In this document: positions 45,986 through 55,980 of the stretch, piece by piece
Layout of the letters: each line of letters begins with the position of its first letter
Numbering within the stretch: the first letter of the stretch is position 1
Source: Dendrolimus kikuchii
Taxonomy: Eukaryota > Arthropoda > Insecta > Lepidoptera > Lasiocampidae
Length of the DNA stretch: 64,000 bases
Direction of reading: 5' to 3'
Assembly: GCA_019925095.2 (NCBI GenBank)
Contig: CM034391.1
Span: 25,595,051 to 25,659,050 of the forward strand
Notes under the pieces: generated by a model
What the model saw: the letters and a program-made list of their open reading frames with translations, nothing else
What the model was told of the DNA's origin: nothing
The model's database searches: none
Program-made: the position numbers and the translations under genes

Positions 45986-46679
45986 AAAAAAATGGTTATT
46001 TCTTCTACACAATTCACATTAACGTCTGACGACTTACCACTCTCTCTCGGCTCTCTCGCACAGGATTATAGGTGAAATAAAAGTTAAATTCACTTAATTA
46101 TACTAGTTTACAATTTATGTATACTACGATGAAAATAAATGTTATTTGATGGTTTAAAAATAATAAATTAAAACAATATAGGGGTCACATGACGGTTGAA
46201 AATATATTTTTTCTTTTACTATAAAAGAATTCCCAGACAAGAGTAAAAAGGTTTAGCGTCCTACGAAAATTACGTAACAAAACGTCTTAGTGTTATTTTT
46301 CTTAATTTATATCTTCAAGGCATTTTTAATTAGAGGGATTCAGTTTCGTTTAAATTTAAGAAGCCTTTATATTATTAATTTCGTAAAGCAACAAACCCTT
46401 TAGAGCTGTCAAGGAGATTTTATTGGGGTTTTAAAGAGTTTCATCTCACTGTGAACTTTTATTTAAGATAAATGTATTAGAAGGTAAATTACACCATAGT
46501 TTGCACCCCACCTAATAACTGGTACCCAGCCATTTTATTTTAGACTCGAATTAAAATGCCGTTAGAATTACTATAGAGTTTATTAGAACTACACATACAC
46601 GTATAACACAGATACAAATATAACCGAACACAACAAGTCCAAACGTAATGCAGAAGGTCGTAATTCCATAAAAACGCGC
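45986..46679. other. Unassigned AT-rich sequence
   Basis: No gene seen. Confidence 0.4.
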
Positions 46680-46925
46680 AAAGAAAGAATACAATTTCCT
46701 GCGGCCAGGCGGCCTGACTGGATGACTACCACCCTTGGTCTAAAGTATGTCCCCATAACAACCTTGAGTTGTATTCCGGCATTAGTGACCAGGTTCCAGT
46801 CCCTTTTAAGAGAGCAGCAGCGCATTTGTAGCAACTTTGGTGTTGCAAATGTTCATAAGCGATGGTAACCGCTTTCCATCAAGTGTGCCGTCTGCCTGTC
46901 TGCTGATCTTCTGCAATATAAAAAA
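46680..46925 (+). repeat. SINE family S, copy 10 (internal deletion)
   Basis: Lacks about 55 bp between GCGGCCAGGCGGCC and GACTGGATG. Ends CTTCTGCAATATAAAAA. Confidence 0.75.
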
Positions 46926-47016
46926 TCCATCTTAGTCTTGTTCCTCTCAATTTTTCAGTCACGGGTGTAACTTCCAAAGATCGCCTTATATTCTCATCTT
47001 ACCTCACTAATCAGGA

Positions 47017-47167
47017 TGATGTCAGGAGTCTTAAGAACAGACGAGCGTGCATGACAAGAGTTATGAATGTCAAAGAAGCAAGTGAGGTGTGTAAGAATAA
47101 GCCTAAATGGCGCTCTGTTGTTCGTGCCTACCCTGCAAGGGAACTGGCGTGAAGTTATGTATGTAGG
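47017..47167 (+). mobile_element. (ATGT)n-tailed LINE fragment, joined to half a SINE
   Basis: Starts GATGTCAGGAGTCTTAAG, further 5' than the copy at 41888, yet its 3' junction with the SINE half is the same as there. Confidence 0.75.
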
Positions 47168-47350
47168 TACATTAGATTAAACTATCCAGACGGGCAAATA
47201 CCTTACCACCTCGCTGTGGCTAGTTTTGCCACCTTTTACGACAGGCCGCCTGGTGGCAGGAGATTGTATTATTTCTCCGTTCCTGCACGGATAGGCTCCA
47301 CGGCGTACTAGTGGTCTCATAATTAGGGATGCCGAAGATCGCACCAGATG
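47168..47350 (-). repeat. SINE family S half-copy 11 plus RTE-like scrap
   Basis: 47168-47292 is the same SINE half as 41998-42133. 47293-47350 matches the RTE-like flank (GGCTCCACGGCGTACTAG) at 42134 onward. Part of a duplicated composite. Confidence 0.75.
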
Positions 47351-47694
47351 GAATCAACACACTAATCAACACAAATGTAAATGTGTAGAAAAATAATGAA
47401 ACAAAATAAAAATCTTTAATAAATTTAATGGGATACCAATAAATTGAATCCAGTCCACGATCGGGAGATAATTGGCGTTCCCGTTTTCCACTCCCACGGG
47501 TGGGACGTGACCAGAAATTGGGAATTAAGCGAAATGTTGGTTCTGTTTCGATTAAGGCCGACCCACCTGTCGTTGGGTACGTGACCGAATGAGGTTTTGC
47601 ACAATTATAAATTTTGATGACAAAATGAATTGTTATAATGTAATTAAATATCTTATACTAATATATATCTTATACTAATATCTTATACTAAAAA
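47351..47694. other. Unassigned sequence
   Basis: No recognised element. Confidence 0.35.
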
Positions 47695-47979
47695 GTCGTG
47701 GTAGCGTAATGGCTAGGGCACGCGTCCCAGACCCAAAGGGCGCGGGTTCGATCCTGGTCGGAACGCATGCACCGCTTAGGCAGTTTTCTGACCTAATGTG
47801 CATATTGTTACAATTACCACGTGCTAACAACGGTGAAGGAAAACATCGTGATGCAACCTGCACATCGAGATAACCAATGTGTCAAACCTGCCAAGCCGCC
47901 TTGGACAAGCGTGGTGGGTATACTGTCCGTTCCCCTATAGTGGGAGGGCCAAGCCCAGCAGTGGGACATTTATGGGCTG
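47695..47979 (+). repeat. tRNA-derived SINE (family T), copy 3 (best preserved)
   Basis: tRNA-like head GTCGTGGTAGCGTAATGGCT with GGGCGCGGGTTCGATCCTGG (A- and B-box positions), T-family body, tail AAGCCCAGCAGTGGGACATT then TA-rich sequence. A SINE, not a tRNA gene: no cloverleaf beyond the boxes. Confidence 0.85.
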
Positions 47980-48006
47980 CTATTATATAATATATATATA
48001 TAATAA

Positions 48007-48242
48007 TACTAATATATAAAGCTGAAGAGTTTGTTTGTTTGTTTAAACGCGCTAATCTCAGGAACTACTGGTCTGATTTGAAAAATTCTTTCAGTTTTGG
48101 ATAGCCCATTTATCGAGGAAGGCTATAGGCTATATATTATCACGCTAAGACCAATAGAAGCAGAGCAGCAATGAAAAATGTTTCAAAATCGGGGGGGCTT
48201 TGAAAACAAATACCACGCGGACGGCGTCGCGGGTACAGCCAG
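48007..48242 (+). mobile_element. Helitron-like element (CGCGGACG family)
   Basis: Starts near TATAAAGCTGAAGAGTTTG, has the GCGCTAATCTCAGGAAC block, and ends CGCGGGTACAGCCAG|T (CTAG mutated to CCAG). Homologous in reverse to 28570-28775 and 29205-29335. Confidence 0.6.
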
Positions 48243-48253
48243 TAATTTATATA

Positions 48254-48688
48254 CTAGCTGTTACCCGCGACTTCATCCACGTTGTTTTTTTGAAGTGAAT
48301 CTTCTATATAGACTGGAGTGTTAGGATTTTTCTGTCACGAAAAAGCGTTACGGCCGCGTGAAGGAGCGGCATAAATTTAGACTAGACGTGGTGAGAGACG
48401 GCATGATTTTAGGCAACACAATTTGATGACTAGGTTCTCGTATTATATTAATGTACTCTGTGCTAGTGACACAAAAAGACAATGCTTGAAAGTATCACTA
48501 GACTACATTTCGAATCTATATATATTAAAACACTGTTTCTGACTGACTTGAAATTTCCTCGGGCTATCCGGGACGCAGCATTTGCAGTGCAGTAGTTATG
48601 AAAAAACACAGTTCTGTAACAAAAGAGATCATGGAAGAACTAAAATCGTAGCGTAGACATAATCTAGTATTCCAACAACCTAAGGGAA
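48254..48688 (-). mobile_element. Helitron-like 3' end plus unassigned sequence
   Basis: Minus-strand terminus CTAG (48254-48257) preceded by GTGGATGAAGTCGCGGGTAACAG. The 5' extent is not determined; the region to 48688 shows no gene. Confidence 0.45.
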
Positions 48689-49153
48689 GATTTATATTAG
48701 ACCGGGCCGTGTCCGGGGCGTGCCGTGTACGTGGCCCGGACGGAGCACGAGTTTGAAACGTGACATACATTTTGTATCGCCCGTGATTTATATTAGACCG
48801 GGCCGTGTCCGGGGCGGCCCGTGTACGTGGCCCGGACGGGGCACGAATTTGAAACGTCACATACATTTTGTATCGCCCGTGATTTATATTAGACCGGGCC
48901 GTGTCCGGGGCGTGCCGTGTACGTGGCCCGGACGGAGCACGAGTTTGAAACGTGACATACATTTTGTATCGCCCGTGATTTATATTAGACCGGGCCGTGT
49001 CCGGGGCGGGCCGTGTACGTGGCCCGGACGGGGCACGAATTTGAAACGTCACATACATTTTGTATCACCCGTGATTTATATTAGACCGGGCCGTGTCCGG
49101 GGCGTGCCGTGTACGTGGCCCGGACGGGGCACGAATTTGAAACGTCACATACA
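48689..49153 (+). repeat. 96-bp tandem array with alternating unit types
   Basis: Five units start at 48689, 48785, 48881, 48977 and 49073. Units 1 and 3 share GACGGAGCACGAGTTTG and CGTGACATAC; units 2, 4 and 5 share GACGGGGCACGAATTTG and CGTCACATAC. Since 96 is divisible by 3, frames stay open on both strands without meaning coding. Confidence 0.9.
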
Positions 49154-49749
49154 TCCCCTTCCCCTTGGACCTCGGTAACGAGTAGACGTGTGTAGTCTCT
49201 GTTATTACTATTTGTCAAGTTATAAAAATAATTTCTTTCCAAATTAATTAAAGTGTAAATAATAGGAGTGCATAAAATAAAGCATTTTGATTGCGTGCAA
49301 AGAAACTTTCCGCACATCTTGCAGCCCTGGTACTGACAGTGAGTAGCGGACACATTTACGAATCACACCTACTACCACCACAAGTAACCGCTGCCCAATA
49401 GCTACCCTGCGCCTGCGGCCATTTTGCATAGATCGCATAGATCCGCCCACTTGCATTGTTCTAAGTTCACGTCACATGTGCCCTATCACCTATTAAATCA
49501 AGCGTCGATGTGATTTGTAGATTTTACTGTGGCCATATTGCATACACAGAGCACGGGTGACTCGCTCGCTTGATTTTTTTATGCAGGGGTCAACTCTAGT
49601 TGGACATTACATTTAATTCAGAATACAGTATTGTAAGCGACCAACATAAGTTGGTACCGGAACCGAGTAAGTCTTCTTTCTTCATTTGTGCTGGCCGGGT
49701 ACTTTATTAAAGACTATACAGTGAAGAAATACTAATTTACTACACAACA
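49154..49749 (+). other. Upstream region and probable leader of the CR1-like LINE
   Basis: No gene before ORF1. The LINE 5' end cannot be fixed; a shift near 49560 (after GATTTTTTTATGCAGGGG) is a candidate. Confidence 0.4.
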
Positions 49750-50613
49750 ATGTCACACAGCTCGTCGCACTCTAACTTAAATGTTGGCATTGTGCAATCG
49801 CTTGCACATTCTGACCCGAACTTGAGTATTTTGAAGGACACTGATACTCAATTAGCAAACATTACACTCCGCAATAATGTGATGAAAAGAAAACGGGAGG
49901 AGGATTTAGAAACTTTCAAGGGAGATATTTTTAGTATGTTCAAGGAACTTAAGAGCAGCATTGATGAAATTAAAGAACAAAATTTTAAACTACAGGAATC
50001 TGTTGATTTTACTTCAAAAAGTTATGATGAAATTATGTTAAAACTTAAACAGATGGAGAAGGAGAAGATCGACGATAACAAATATATTCGACAGCTTGAA
50101 GAAAAGATAGAACAGTTGGAAAAGAAAGATCGATCCACAGGAATAGAAATAAGGAATATCCCCAAGAAAAATTATGAAAATAAGCAAGATTTGGTCAACA
50201 TAATTATTAATATTGGTAAAACTATAAACATTCCAATTCAACGCTCGGAAATTAAAGATGTTTTTCGTACTAAAACTAAAGCAACTATTGCCCCAATAGT
50301 GGCAGAATTTACCACCGTAATACTGAAAGAAAACATGCTTATGTCTGTAAAAAAATTCAATAAAGAGAATAAGAACAATAAATTAAATACGGGTCAAATT
50401 AACCTGCAGGGTATTTCCCCCATATTCATATCGGAAAACCTTACTTCCAAAACCAAAAGATTGTTTTTCCTCGCACGTGGAGTAGCATCACAACTAGAAT
50501 TTAAATACTGTTGGACATCATATGGCAAAGTCCTTTTGCGCAAGGATGATGGTTCTCCACTGTTACGCATAGAAACAGAACAAGAACTTCAGGCATTAAA
50601 CAAACCCGCATGA
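49750..50613 (+). CDS. CR1-like LINE ORF1: coiled coil plus baculovirus-FP-like C-terminal domain
   Basis: 287 codons. Residues about 45-135 are Lys/Glu-rich with heptad character, a likely coiled coil for self-association. The middle (STGIEIRNIPKK from about 134) resembles the RNA-binding fold of LINE ORF1 proteins. The C-terminal ~60 residues (ISPIFISENL, FKYCWTSYGKVLLRKDDGSP) resemble the C-terminal domain of baculovirus FP proteins, a domain known from insect retroelement ORFs. No zinc knuckles. Likely an RNA-binding RNP protein. It lies 425 nt upstream of ORF2. The frame is intact, codons are AT-rich. Confidence 0.8.
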   Translation: MSHSSSHSNLNVGIVQSLAHSDPNLSILKDTDTQLANITLRNNVMKRKREEDLETFKGDIFSMFKELKSSIDEIKEQNFKLQESVDFTSKSYDEIMLKLKQMEKEKIDDNKYIRQLEEKIEQLEKKDRSTGIEIRNIPKKNYENKQDLVNIIINIGKTINIPIQRSEIKDVFRTKTKATIAPIVAEFTTVILKENMLMSVKKFNKENKNNKLNTGQINLQGISPIFISENLTSKTKRLFFLARGVASQLEFKYCWTSYGKVLLRKDDGSPLLRIETEQELQALNKPA

Positions 50614-51038
50614 CTATGTAACAACATCGCAGATAAATTGCACTTGTCCTACTGTAATAACATAGCTTACCAATTAGTTTTATTTTCTGTCATTTCTATA
50701 CATATGATTATATTACAAACATACACAATACCATCTTTTTCATATACACATATCACACTCTACACAATAAATCAAACAAAATATACCTTTTTTTACTCTG
50801 TACAACTTGATACTTACTTTAAAAGCTCCTACTTATTTTATTATGTGTCAATTTTATATTTAGAAATAAGCCTAATTTATATTTGCTCTATAAAATATAG
50901 TGTATATTTTTGCAATAATAAACTTAGAAATTACAAACACTTATACCAACATAATCGTAATAGCTGTTGCTTATCCATTTACCAGTGTATTAATGTAGTA
51001 CATATCAGCTTTGACACTTTTTGCCTATATCTTCACAA
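50614..51038 (+). other. Inter-ORF spacer of the CR1-like LINE
   Basis: 425-nt AT-rich spacer. A frame without ATG at its start (TTG at 50638) stays open to 51069, overlapping ORF2; its translation is hydrophobic with no family resemblance. Confidence 0.5.
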
Positions 51039-53975
51039 ATGGCTACTAATAATGATCAATTTATTTTAGAACTAGATAATTTGTCCCTGGCTAATGCTTA
51101 TAACTGTGACACAGAGTCTTGCAACACATTAATACACAGCTCATACAAAACTATCAATATTGTAAATCAAAATATACGCAGCATTTATAAAAATATGGAC
51201 AGCTTACTCTTACAATTATCTAGATTTAAATTTGCTATTGATATTATTATTTTGACGGAATGTTGGTTAGTCGATCATAAACCTATACCAATTATCAAGG
51301 ATTACAATTCGTTTCAATCTCACAGACAGTATAATCAAAATGATGGTATTGTCATTTATGTTAAAAACCATATAAAGTGTTCTATATTTGAACCAGACTT
51401 ACCAGGTGCTAATTTTATGTTGTTAAAACTTGACCCCGATATAGCTATTTTGGCTATATATAGGTCACCGTCTATACAATGTGTTGATAGCTTTCTTAAT
51501 TCACTCGAGCTAATTATCTCTCCTCTAAAATCCATTTACTCTAACTTTATATTGACTGGAGATATCAACATCGACATAAAATCAGGTAGTAAAGATATTA
51601 ATAGTTTTTCTTATTTAAATTTACTTGCTGAACTAGGAATGTTACCGGCTCATACACTTCCTACGAGACTCAATAACTGCCTAGATCATATAATGTTAAG
51701 ATCAATTCTTCCAGCTTCTGTTTTTGTTGTTGATTCAACTGTAACCGATCATAGTCTTGTACTGTTAAACCTTGATTTGACTTTTTCTAAATATACGTCC
51801 AATGAATTAAATTTTATTAAAATTGACTATGATGAAATAGTTAACTCATTGGAACAAACGGATTTCTCTTTTATAACACCCGACTTAGATGCTAATGATG
51901 CTGCCTCTACTTTTGTTTCTACTATCTCATCTATTATCAGAAGTAACACTAACATTATTAAGGCACCTTGTAGGAAAAGGGTCATTAAGCCGTGGATGAC
52001 ACCTGGTTTATTACGCTGCATCCGGCACAGGGATAAACTTCATAAATCTTTGAATAAAGATCCTAACAATATTACTCTACAAATTACATATAAACGTTAT
52101 CGTAATTTTTGTAATAACTTATTAAATAAAACTAAATCAATTTATGAAAAATCTTTACTTACTTGTGCAAAATCGAACAAAGATAAGTGGAATGCAATAA
52201 AAACTATTATTAACTACACAAAGACTAAAACTTCCGCGGAAGATCTTATTAATAATACAGGTGATAAAACATCTGCCATAAATGACATTAATAGATATTT
52301 TTCCAGTGTAGGCAAGAGGCTAGCAGATTCAATCACTAATAATGCAATTAATAATCATTATAACCCTTCCAATTTTAACTTTGAAATTCCTTTTCACCCT
52401 AATTCATTTGTTTTATTATCTCCTGATATGGCTGAAGTCGAATCTATAATAAATAATTTAAAGTCTAGTTGTGCTACTGGATGGGACTGTATTCCTGCTA
52501 AATTACTAAAGTTAGCCAAACATGTCATTGTCCCTCCTCTTACTAAGCTCATAGATATGTGTTATACTCAAGGAGTATTTCCTACCGTCTTCAAAAAATC
52601 ACTTATAACGCCTGTTCACAAAAGTGGTAACCGTCAACAAGTTACAAATTATCGTCCTATATCTGTCCTCACAGCTTTATCGAAAATCTTGGAAAAGACG
52701 CTAAATAGTAGACTAATGAAATTTATGGAATGTAATGATATTTTATCCCAAAACCAATTCGGTTTTAGATCATCTAAAAGTTCGGAAGATGCCGTCAGTC
52801 AACTTATTAACCATGTTGCTTTACAGATAGACTCTAAACGAAAATGTATTGGTGTTTTTCTCGACTTAGCCAAGGCTTTTGATACTGTTGCAGTACCAAT
52901 ACTATTAGATAAATTAAATAAGCTTGGCATAAGAGGATATGCCCTTGATATTTTTAAAGATTTTTTAACAGAAAGGACTCAACATGTCAAAATAGGTCAG
53001 CTCATAAGTGACGAAGTTGAAGTCACGTACGGAGTGCCACAGGGCAGTATTCTTGGCCCAAGCCTGTTTTTGTTGTACTTGAATGACTTGTGTAACTTAC
53101 CACTTGCTAATGGAAAAATTTTTACCTACGCAGATGATACTGCGCTCATATTTCAAGCTGATACGTGGGAAAAAGTTAAACACATAACTGAATGTGGACT
53201 GCAAAAAGTAAATAAGTGGCTACAAATTAATTATCTTACTCTTAACATTTCTAAAACTAAATTCATACAATTCACGGCATCCAAAATTAAGCAATATGAT
53301 TTGGAAATTAAAATACATATGTGCCAAACTCCATTTCCTGGACATTGTAACTGTCTCTCTATATCAAAAACAGACAACATTAAATATTTAGGAGTAGTCG
53401 TAGATGAAAATTTAAATTGGTATGCTCATATTGATAATTTAATAACACGTGTCAGAAAACTTATTTGGGTATTTAAAAAATTAAGATATGCTGCAGACTT
53501 CAACATTTTACGTATAGTCTATTTTGCACTGGTACAGTCAGTTGTAGGGTACTGTATTGTCGTTTGGGGCAGCGCTTTTAAATCATATATGATCCAACTA
53601 GAAAGGGCTCAAAGATCACTTTTAAAAACTTTAACATTTAGTCCCTATCGCTTTCCCACCAAATTGTTGTACGAGAAAAGTAATGTGTTAACCGTTAGGC
53701 AGTTATATATATACAATATAACTCTAAAACAACATAAAATTACACCAAAACGTGACAATATTAGTGATAAGAAACGTGCTGTAACCAACATATTGCCAAC
53801 TCCAATGTACCGTACTGGCCTTGCAAGACGGCAGCAATGCTATATGTCTGTGACGCTATATAACAAGATAAATAAACAAATCAATATACATGGACTCACC
53901 AGTCGGGAAGTCAAAATTAAACTAAAAAACTGGCTACTTACCCTTGACTACACTACCACCGAAGCACTGTTTTAA
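51039..53975 (+). CDS. CR1-like LINE ORF2 (endonuclease and reverse transcriptase, intact)
   Basis: 978 codons from the ATG at 51039; the frame extends six codons upstream to a TTG, which I reject as a start. APE-type endonuclease: NIVNQNIRSIYKN near 35, ILTECW near 70, GDINID near 172, TDHSLVLLNLD near 237. Reverse transcriptase: GWDCIPAKLLK, NYRPISVLTALSKILEK, VFLDLAKAFDTV, YGVPQGSILGPSLF, YADD at 697-700. The C-terminal domain is of the CR1/Jockey superclade type. Codon use is AT-rich, unlike the GC-rich Jockey-like LINE. Role: target nicking and reverse transcription. Clade assignment is provisional. Confidence 0.92.
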   Translation: MATNNDQFILELDNLSLANAYNCDTESCNTLIHSSYKTINIVNQNIRSIYKNMDSLLLQLSRFKFAIDIIILTECWLVDHKPIPIIKDYNSFQSHRQYNQNDGIVIYVKNHIKCSIFEPDLPGANFMLLKLDPDIAILAIYRSPSIQCVDSFLNSLELIISPLKSIYSNFILTGDINIDIKSGSKDINSFSYLNLLAELGMLPAHTLPTRLNNCLDHIMLRSILPASVFVVDSTVTDHSLVLLNLDLTFSKYTSNELNFIKIDYDEIVNSLEQTDFSFITPDLDANDAASTFVSTISSIIRSNTNIIKAPCRKRVIKPWMTPGLLRCIRHRDKLHKSLNKDPNNITLQITYKRYRNFCNNLLNKTKSIYEKSLLTCAKSNKDKWNAIKTIINYTKTKTSAEDLINNTGDKTSAINDINRYFSSVGKRLADSITNNAINNHYNPSNFNFEIPFHPNSFVLLSPDMAEVESIINNLKSSCATGWDCIPAKLLKLAKHVIVPPLTKLIDMCYTQGVFPTVFKKSLITPVHKSGNRQQVTNYRPISVLTALSKILEKTLNSRLMKFMECNDILSQNQFGFRSSKSSEDAVSQLINHVALQIDSKRKCIGVFLDLAKAFDTVAVPILLDKLNKLGIRGYALDIFKDFLTERTQHVKIGQLISDEVEVTYGVPQGSILGPSLFLLYLNDLCNLPLANGKIFTYADDTALIFQADTWEKVKHITECGLQKVNKWLQINYLTLNISKTKFIQFTASKIKQYDLEIKIHMCQTPFPGHCNCLSISKTDNIKYLGVVVDENLNWYAHIDNLITRVRKLIWVFKKLRYAADFNILRIVYFALVQSVVGYCIVVWGSAFKSYMIQLERAQRSLLKTLTFSPYRFPTKLLYEKSNVLTVRQLYIYNITLKQHKITPKRDNISDKKRAVTNILPTPMYRTGLARRQQCYMSVTLYNKINKQINIHGLTSREVKIKLKNWLLTLDYTTTEALF

Positions 53976-54240
53976 GCTATTTATCTTAATAGTAACCGTA
54001 CAGTACATACATAATTACACACATACACACACACATATACACAACACACACTCACACACATATACAACACATACTCATACACGTACACAACACATACTCA
54101 CTAGACATAAACACACACACACACATACGATGTGAGAGGGCACTGATTCCCGAAACACAGGCTTCATGCCTAGCTCGGGAGTTAGGGACTTCAATAAGTT
54201 AATGTATCAGATTTTTTGGCAATAAAGATTTATTATTATT
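53976..54240 (+). other. CR1-like LINE 3' UTR
   Basis: Contains an ACAC-rich minisatellite (about 54015-54126), then the conserved-looking block GCCTAGCTCGGGAGTTAGGG and GGCAATAAAGATTTATTATT at the end. Confidence 0.7.
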
Positions 54241-54324
54241 TCACATATATTTATTTACATTCTTTTTTATGTTTTTTTAATACATATATATATATAAAAA
54301 ATAAATACATATTAAAAAAATATA

Positions 54325-55647
54325 AAAAGATGACGTCCGTCGGCAGCGGGGCCTAGGGTCCAAGCTACCGGTGGTTAAGGCTCCAGAGACAGGAACTTCC
54401 TCACAATGCGTGCCGTGCTCAGGAGAACCGCCTTCTGCATCTGGCCCTTCACCCATTTACCGAGCGAGAGCCTCTCTAGGTGTCGGTCGAGGCTCTTCGC
54501 TTTTACGCTTTTACGAGATTACAGTCATGTGGGATACTTATATCAACAAGTATCGTACGTCTCGCAGATCGATCTATTATCACAATGTCAGGCTTATTGG
54601 CAACAATAGTCCTGTCTGTGATAATAGATCGATCCCAGTAGAGCGTGATATGACCATTTTCGAGAACTGGCTCAGGGGCATATTTATAATAAGGTACCTC
54701 ATTCGCTATCAGACCGTATCGAAGAGCAAGTTGCTGATGGATGATCCTGGCTACTAGGTTGTGCCTATGCAAGTACTCGGAGTTAGCAAGACGAGAACAA
54801 CAGGAAGTAACATGCCTGATGGATTCGCCCGGGCGATGACACGCCCGGCATACGTCGAGCGTGCCGTCCTTCAGGATGTACTTCCTGTAGTTGTTCGTCT
54901 TAATAACCTCGTCCATAATTGCACAGACAAACCCTTCGGTTTCCCCAAAGAGGTCACCGAAACGTAGCCAGTTCACCGACGCCGGCAAGTCTATGTCGGG
55001 CCCATATAACGCCTGGTAAAACCTGCCGTGCAGCTCCTTGCTCTTCCATATGTCCATTCGCTCCGAGGTACTCAATACCGTAGGTCTGAGCCAGTTCTCT
55101 TTTGCAAGAGAGAGCGGGGTGAATCCCTTGTCTACTGACACCATATCTCGATGCATACTTTCGTCAGTTTTCAGGAAGTATTCTCGTAGATTATACACCT
55201 CACGGTTGTGTAAGTCTTTAGCGTTTAGAAATCCCCGGCCACCACACTTCAATTTAATACTTTCTTCAAGCGGCTAAAGAATCGTTCTTTTATCAGCTGT
55301 TTCACATCCTCGTCAACTATACCCAGTGACTGTGATATACCAAGGTATTTGTAGGTCTCATCTTCGGAAAGGGTTTTGAAGCACACGCCCTCGGAGAGCT
55401 GCAATCCGTTAGAATTTACAACTCTCCCCCGCTGCACATACATTACCGCACACTTGTCCACACCAAATTCCATTCCTATAGAGCTGCTAAACGTTTCAGT
55501 TAGGTTTAGCAGCTCTAGTAGGTCATGTTTTTTCGATGCGAACAGTTTGAGGTCATCCATATACAGCAAGTGAGATATGGCTTCACTCCCTCTACGAAGA
55601 TGAAAGCCTAGCCTTGAATCCTCCAGCAAATAGCTTAAAGGATTCAA
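54325..55647 (-). pseudogene. Degraded LINE with restriction-like endonuclease (R2/NeSL/R4 type)
   Basis: Two minus-strand frames. The upstream part (55647-55249) is an RT fragment with LNPLSYLLEDSRLGF, HLLYMDDLKLFASK and MEFGVDKCAVM, then KYLGISQ. The downstream part (55252-54503) has CGGRGFLNAKDLHNREVY, a zinc-knuckle CRACHRPGESIRHVTSCC at about residues 133-150, and KPDIVIIDRSARRTILVDIS, a PD-(D/E)xK-like endonuclease motif. Family tail residues (QKAVLLSTARIVRKFLSL) continue to about 54380 past a stop. The RT start, and about 60 residues between the two frames, are missing. Clade from memory of motifs. Confidence 0.75.
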
Positions 55648-55765
55648 AACATACATTTTGTATCGCCCGTTTAGCACCCGGTGTAATATAAACGTGCAGC
55701 ACGGAGTGGCTCCGCTCCGGCCCCGCCCCGGCCCGGACACGGACCGGTCTAATATAAATCTAGGA
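55648..55765 (-). repeat. GC-rich inverted-repeat element related to the 96-bp array
   Basis: On the minus strand it begins GATTTATATTAGACCGG and ends CGGGCGATACAAAATGTATG. Both blocks occur in the 96-bp array, but one is in opposite relative orientation. ACGTTTATATTACACCGGG near the other end makes it a partial inverted repeat, MITE-like. It joins the degraded LINE directly. Confidence 0.6.
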
Positions 55766-55980
55766 GTTCAGCAGACAGGCAGACGGCCCACTTGATGAAA
55801 AGCGGTTACCATCGCCTATGGACATTTGCAACACCAAAGGTGCTACAAATGCGCTGCTGCTCTCTTAAGGGAGACTGGAACCTGGTCACTAATGTCGGAA
55901 AACAACCCAAGGTTGTTATGGCGACATACTTTAGACCAGGGGTGGTAGCCATCCAGTCGGGCAAATACCTTACCACCTGG
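55762..55980 (-). repeat. SINE family S, copy 12 (truncated)
   Basis: Ends at TACCACCTGG; the 5' third of the element is missing and replaced by unrelated DNA. Confidence 0.75.

Noticed and set aside
47695..47979. Possible genuine tRNA gene.
   Set aside because: Only the A/B boxes are tRNA-like; the downstream body and tail are shared with two other dispersed copies, so it is a SINE.
48564..49178. Open frames of 150-164 codons on both strands across the 96-bp array.
   Set aside because: The unit length is a multiple of three, so frames remain open by repetition; nothing resembles a protein family.
51021..51038. TTG at 51021 as the start of LINE ORF2.
   Set aside because: An ATG in the same frame follows six codons later and precedes the conserved endonuclease region; nothing supports a non-ATG start.
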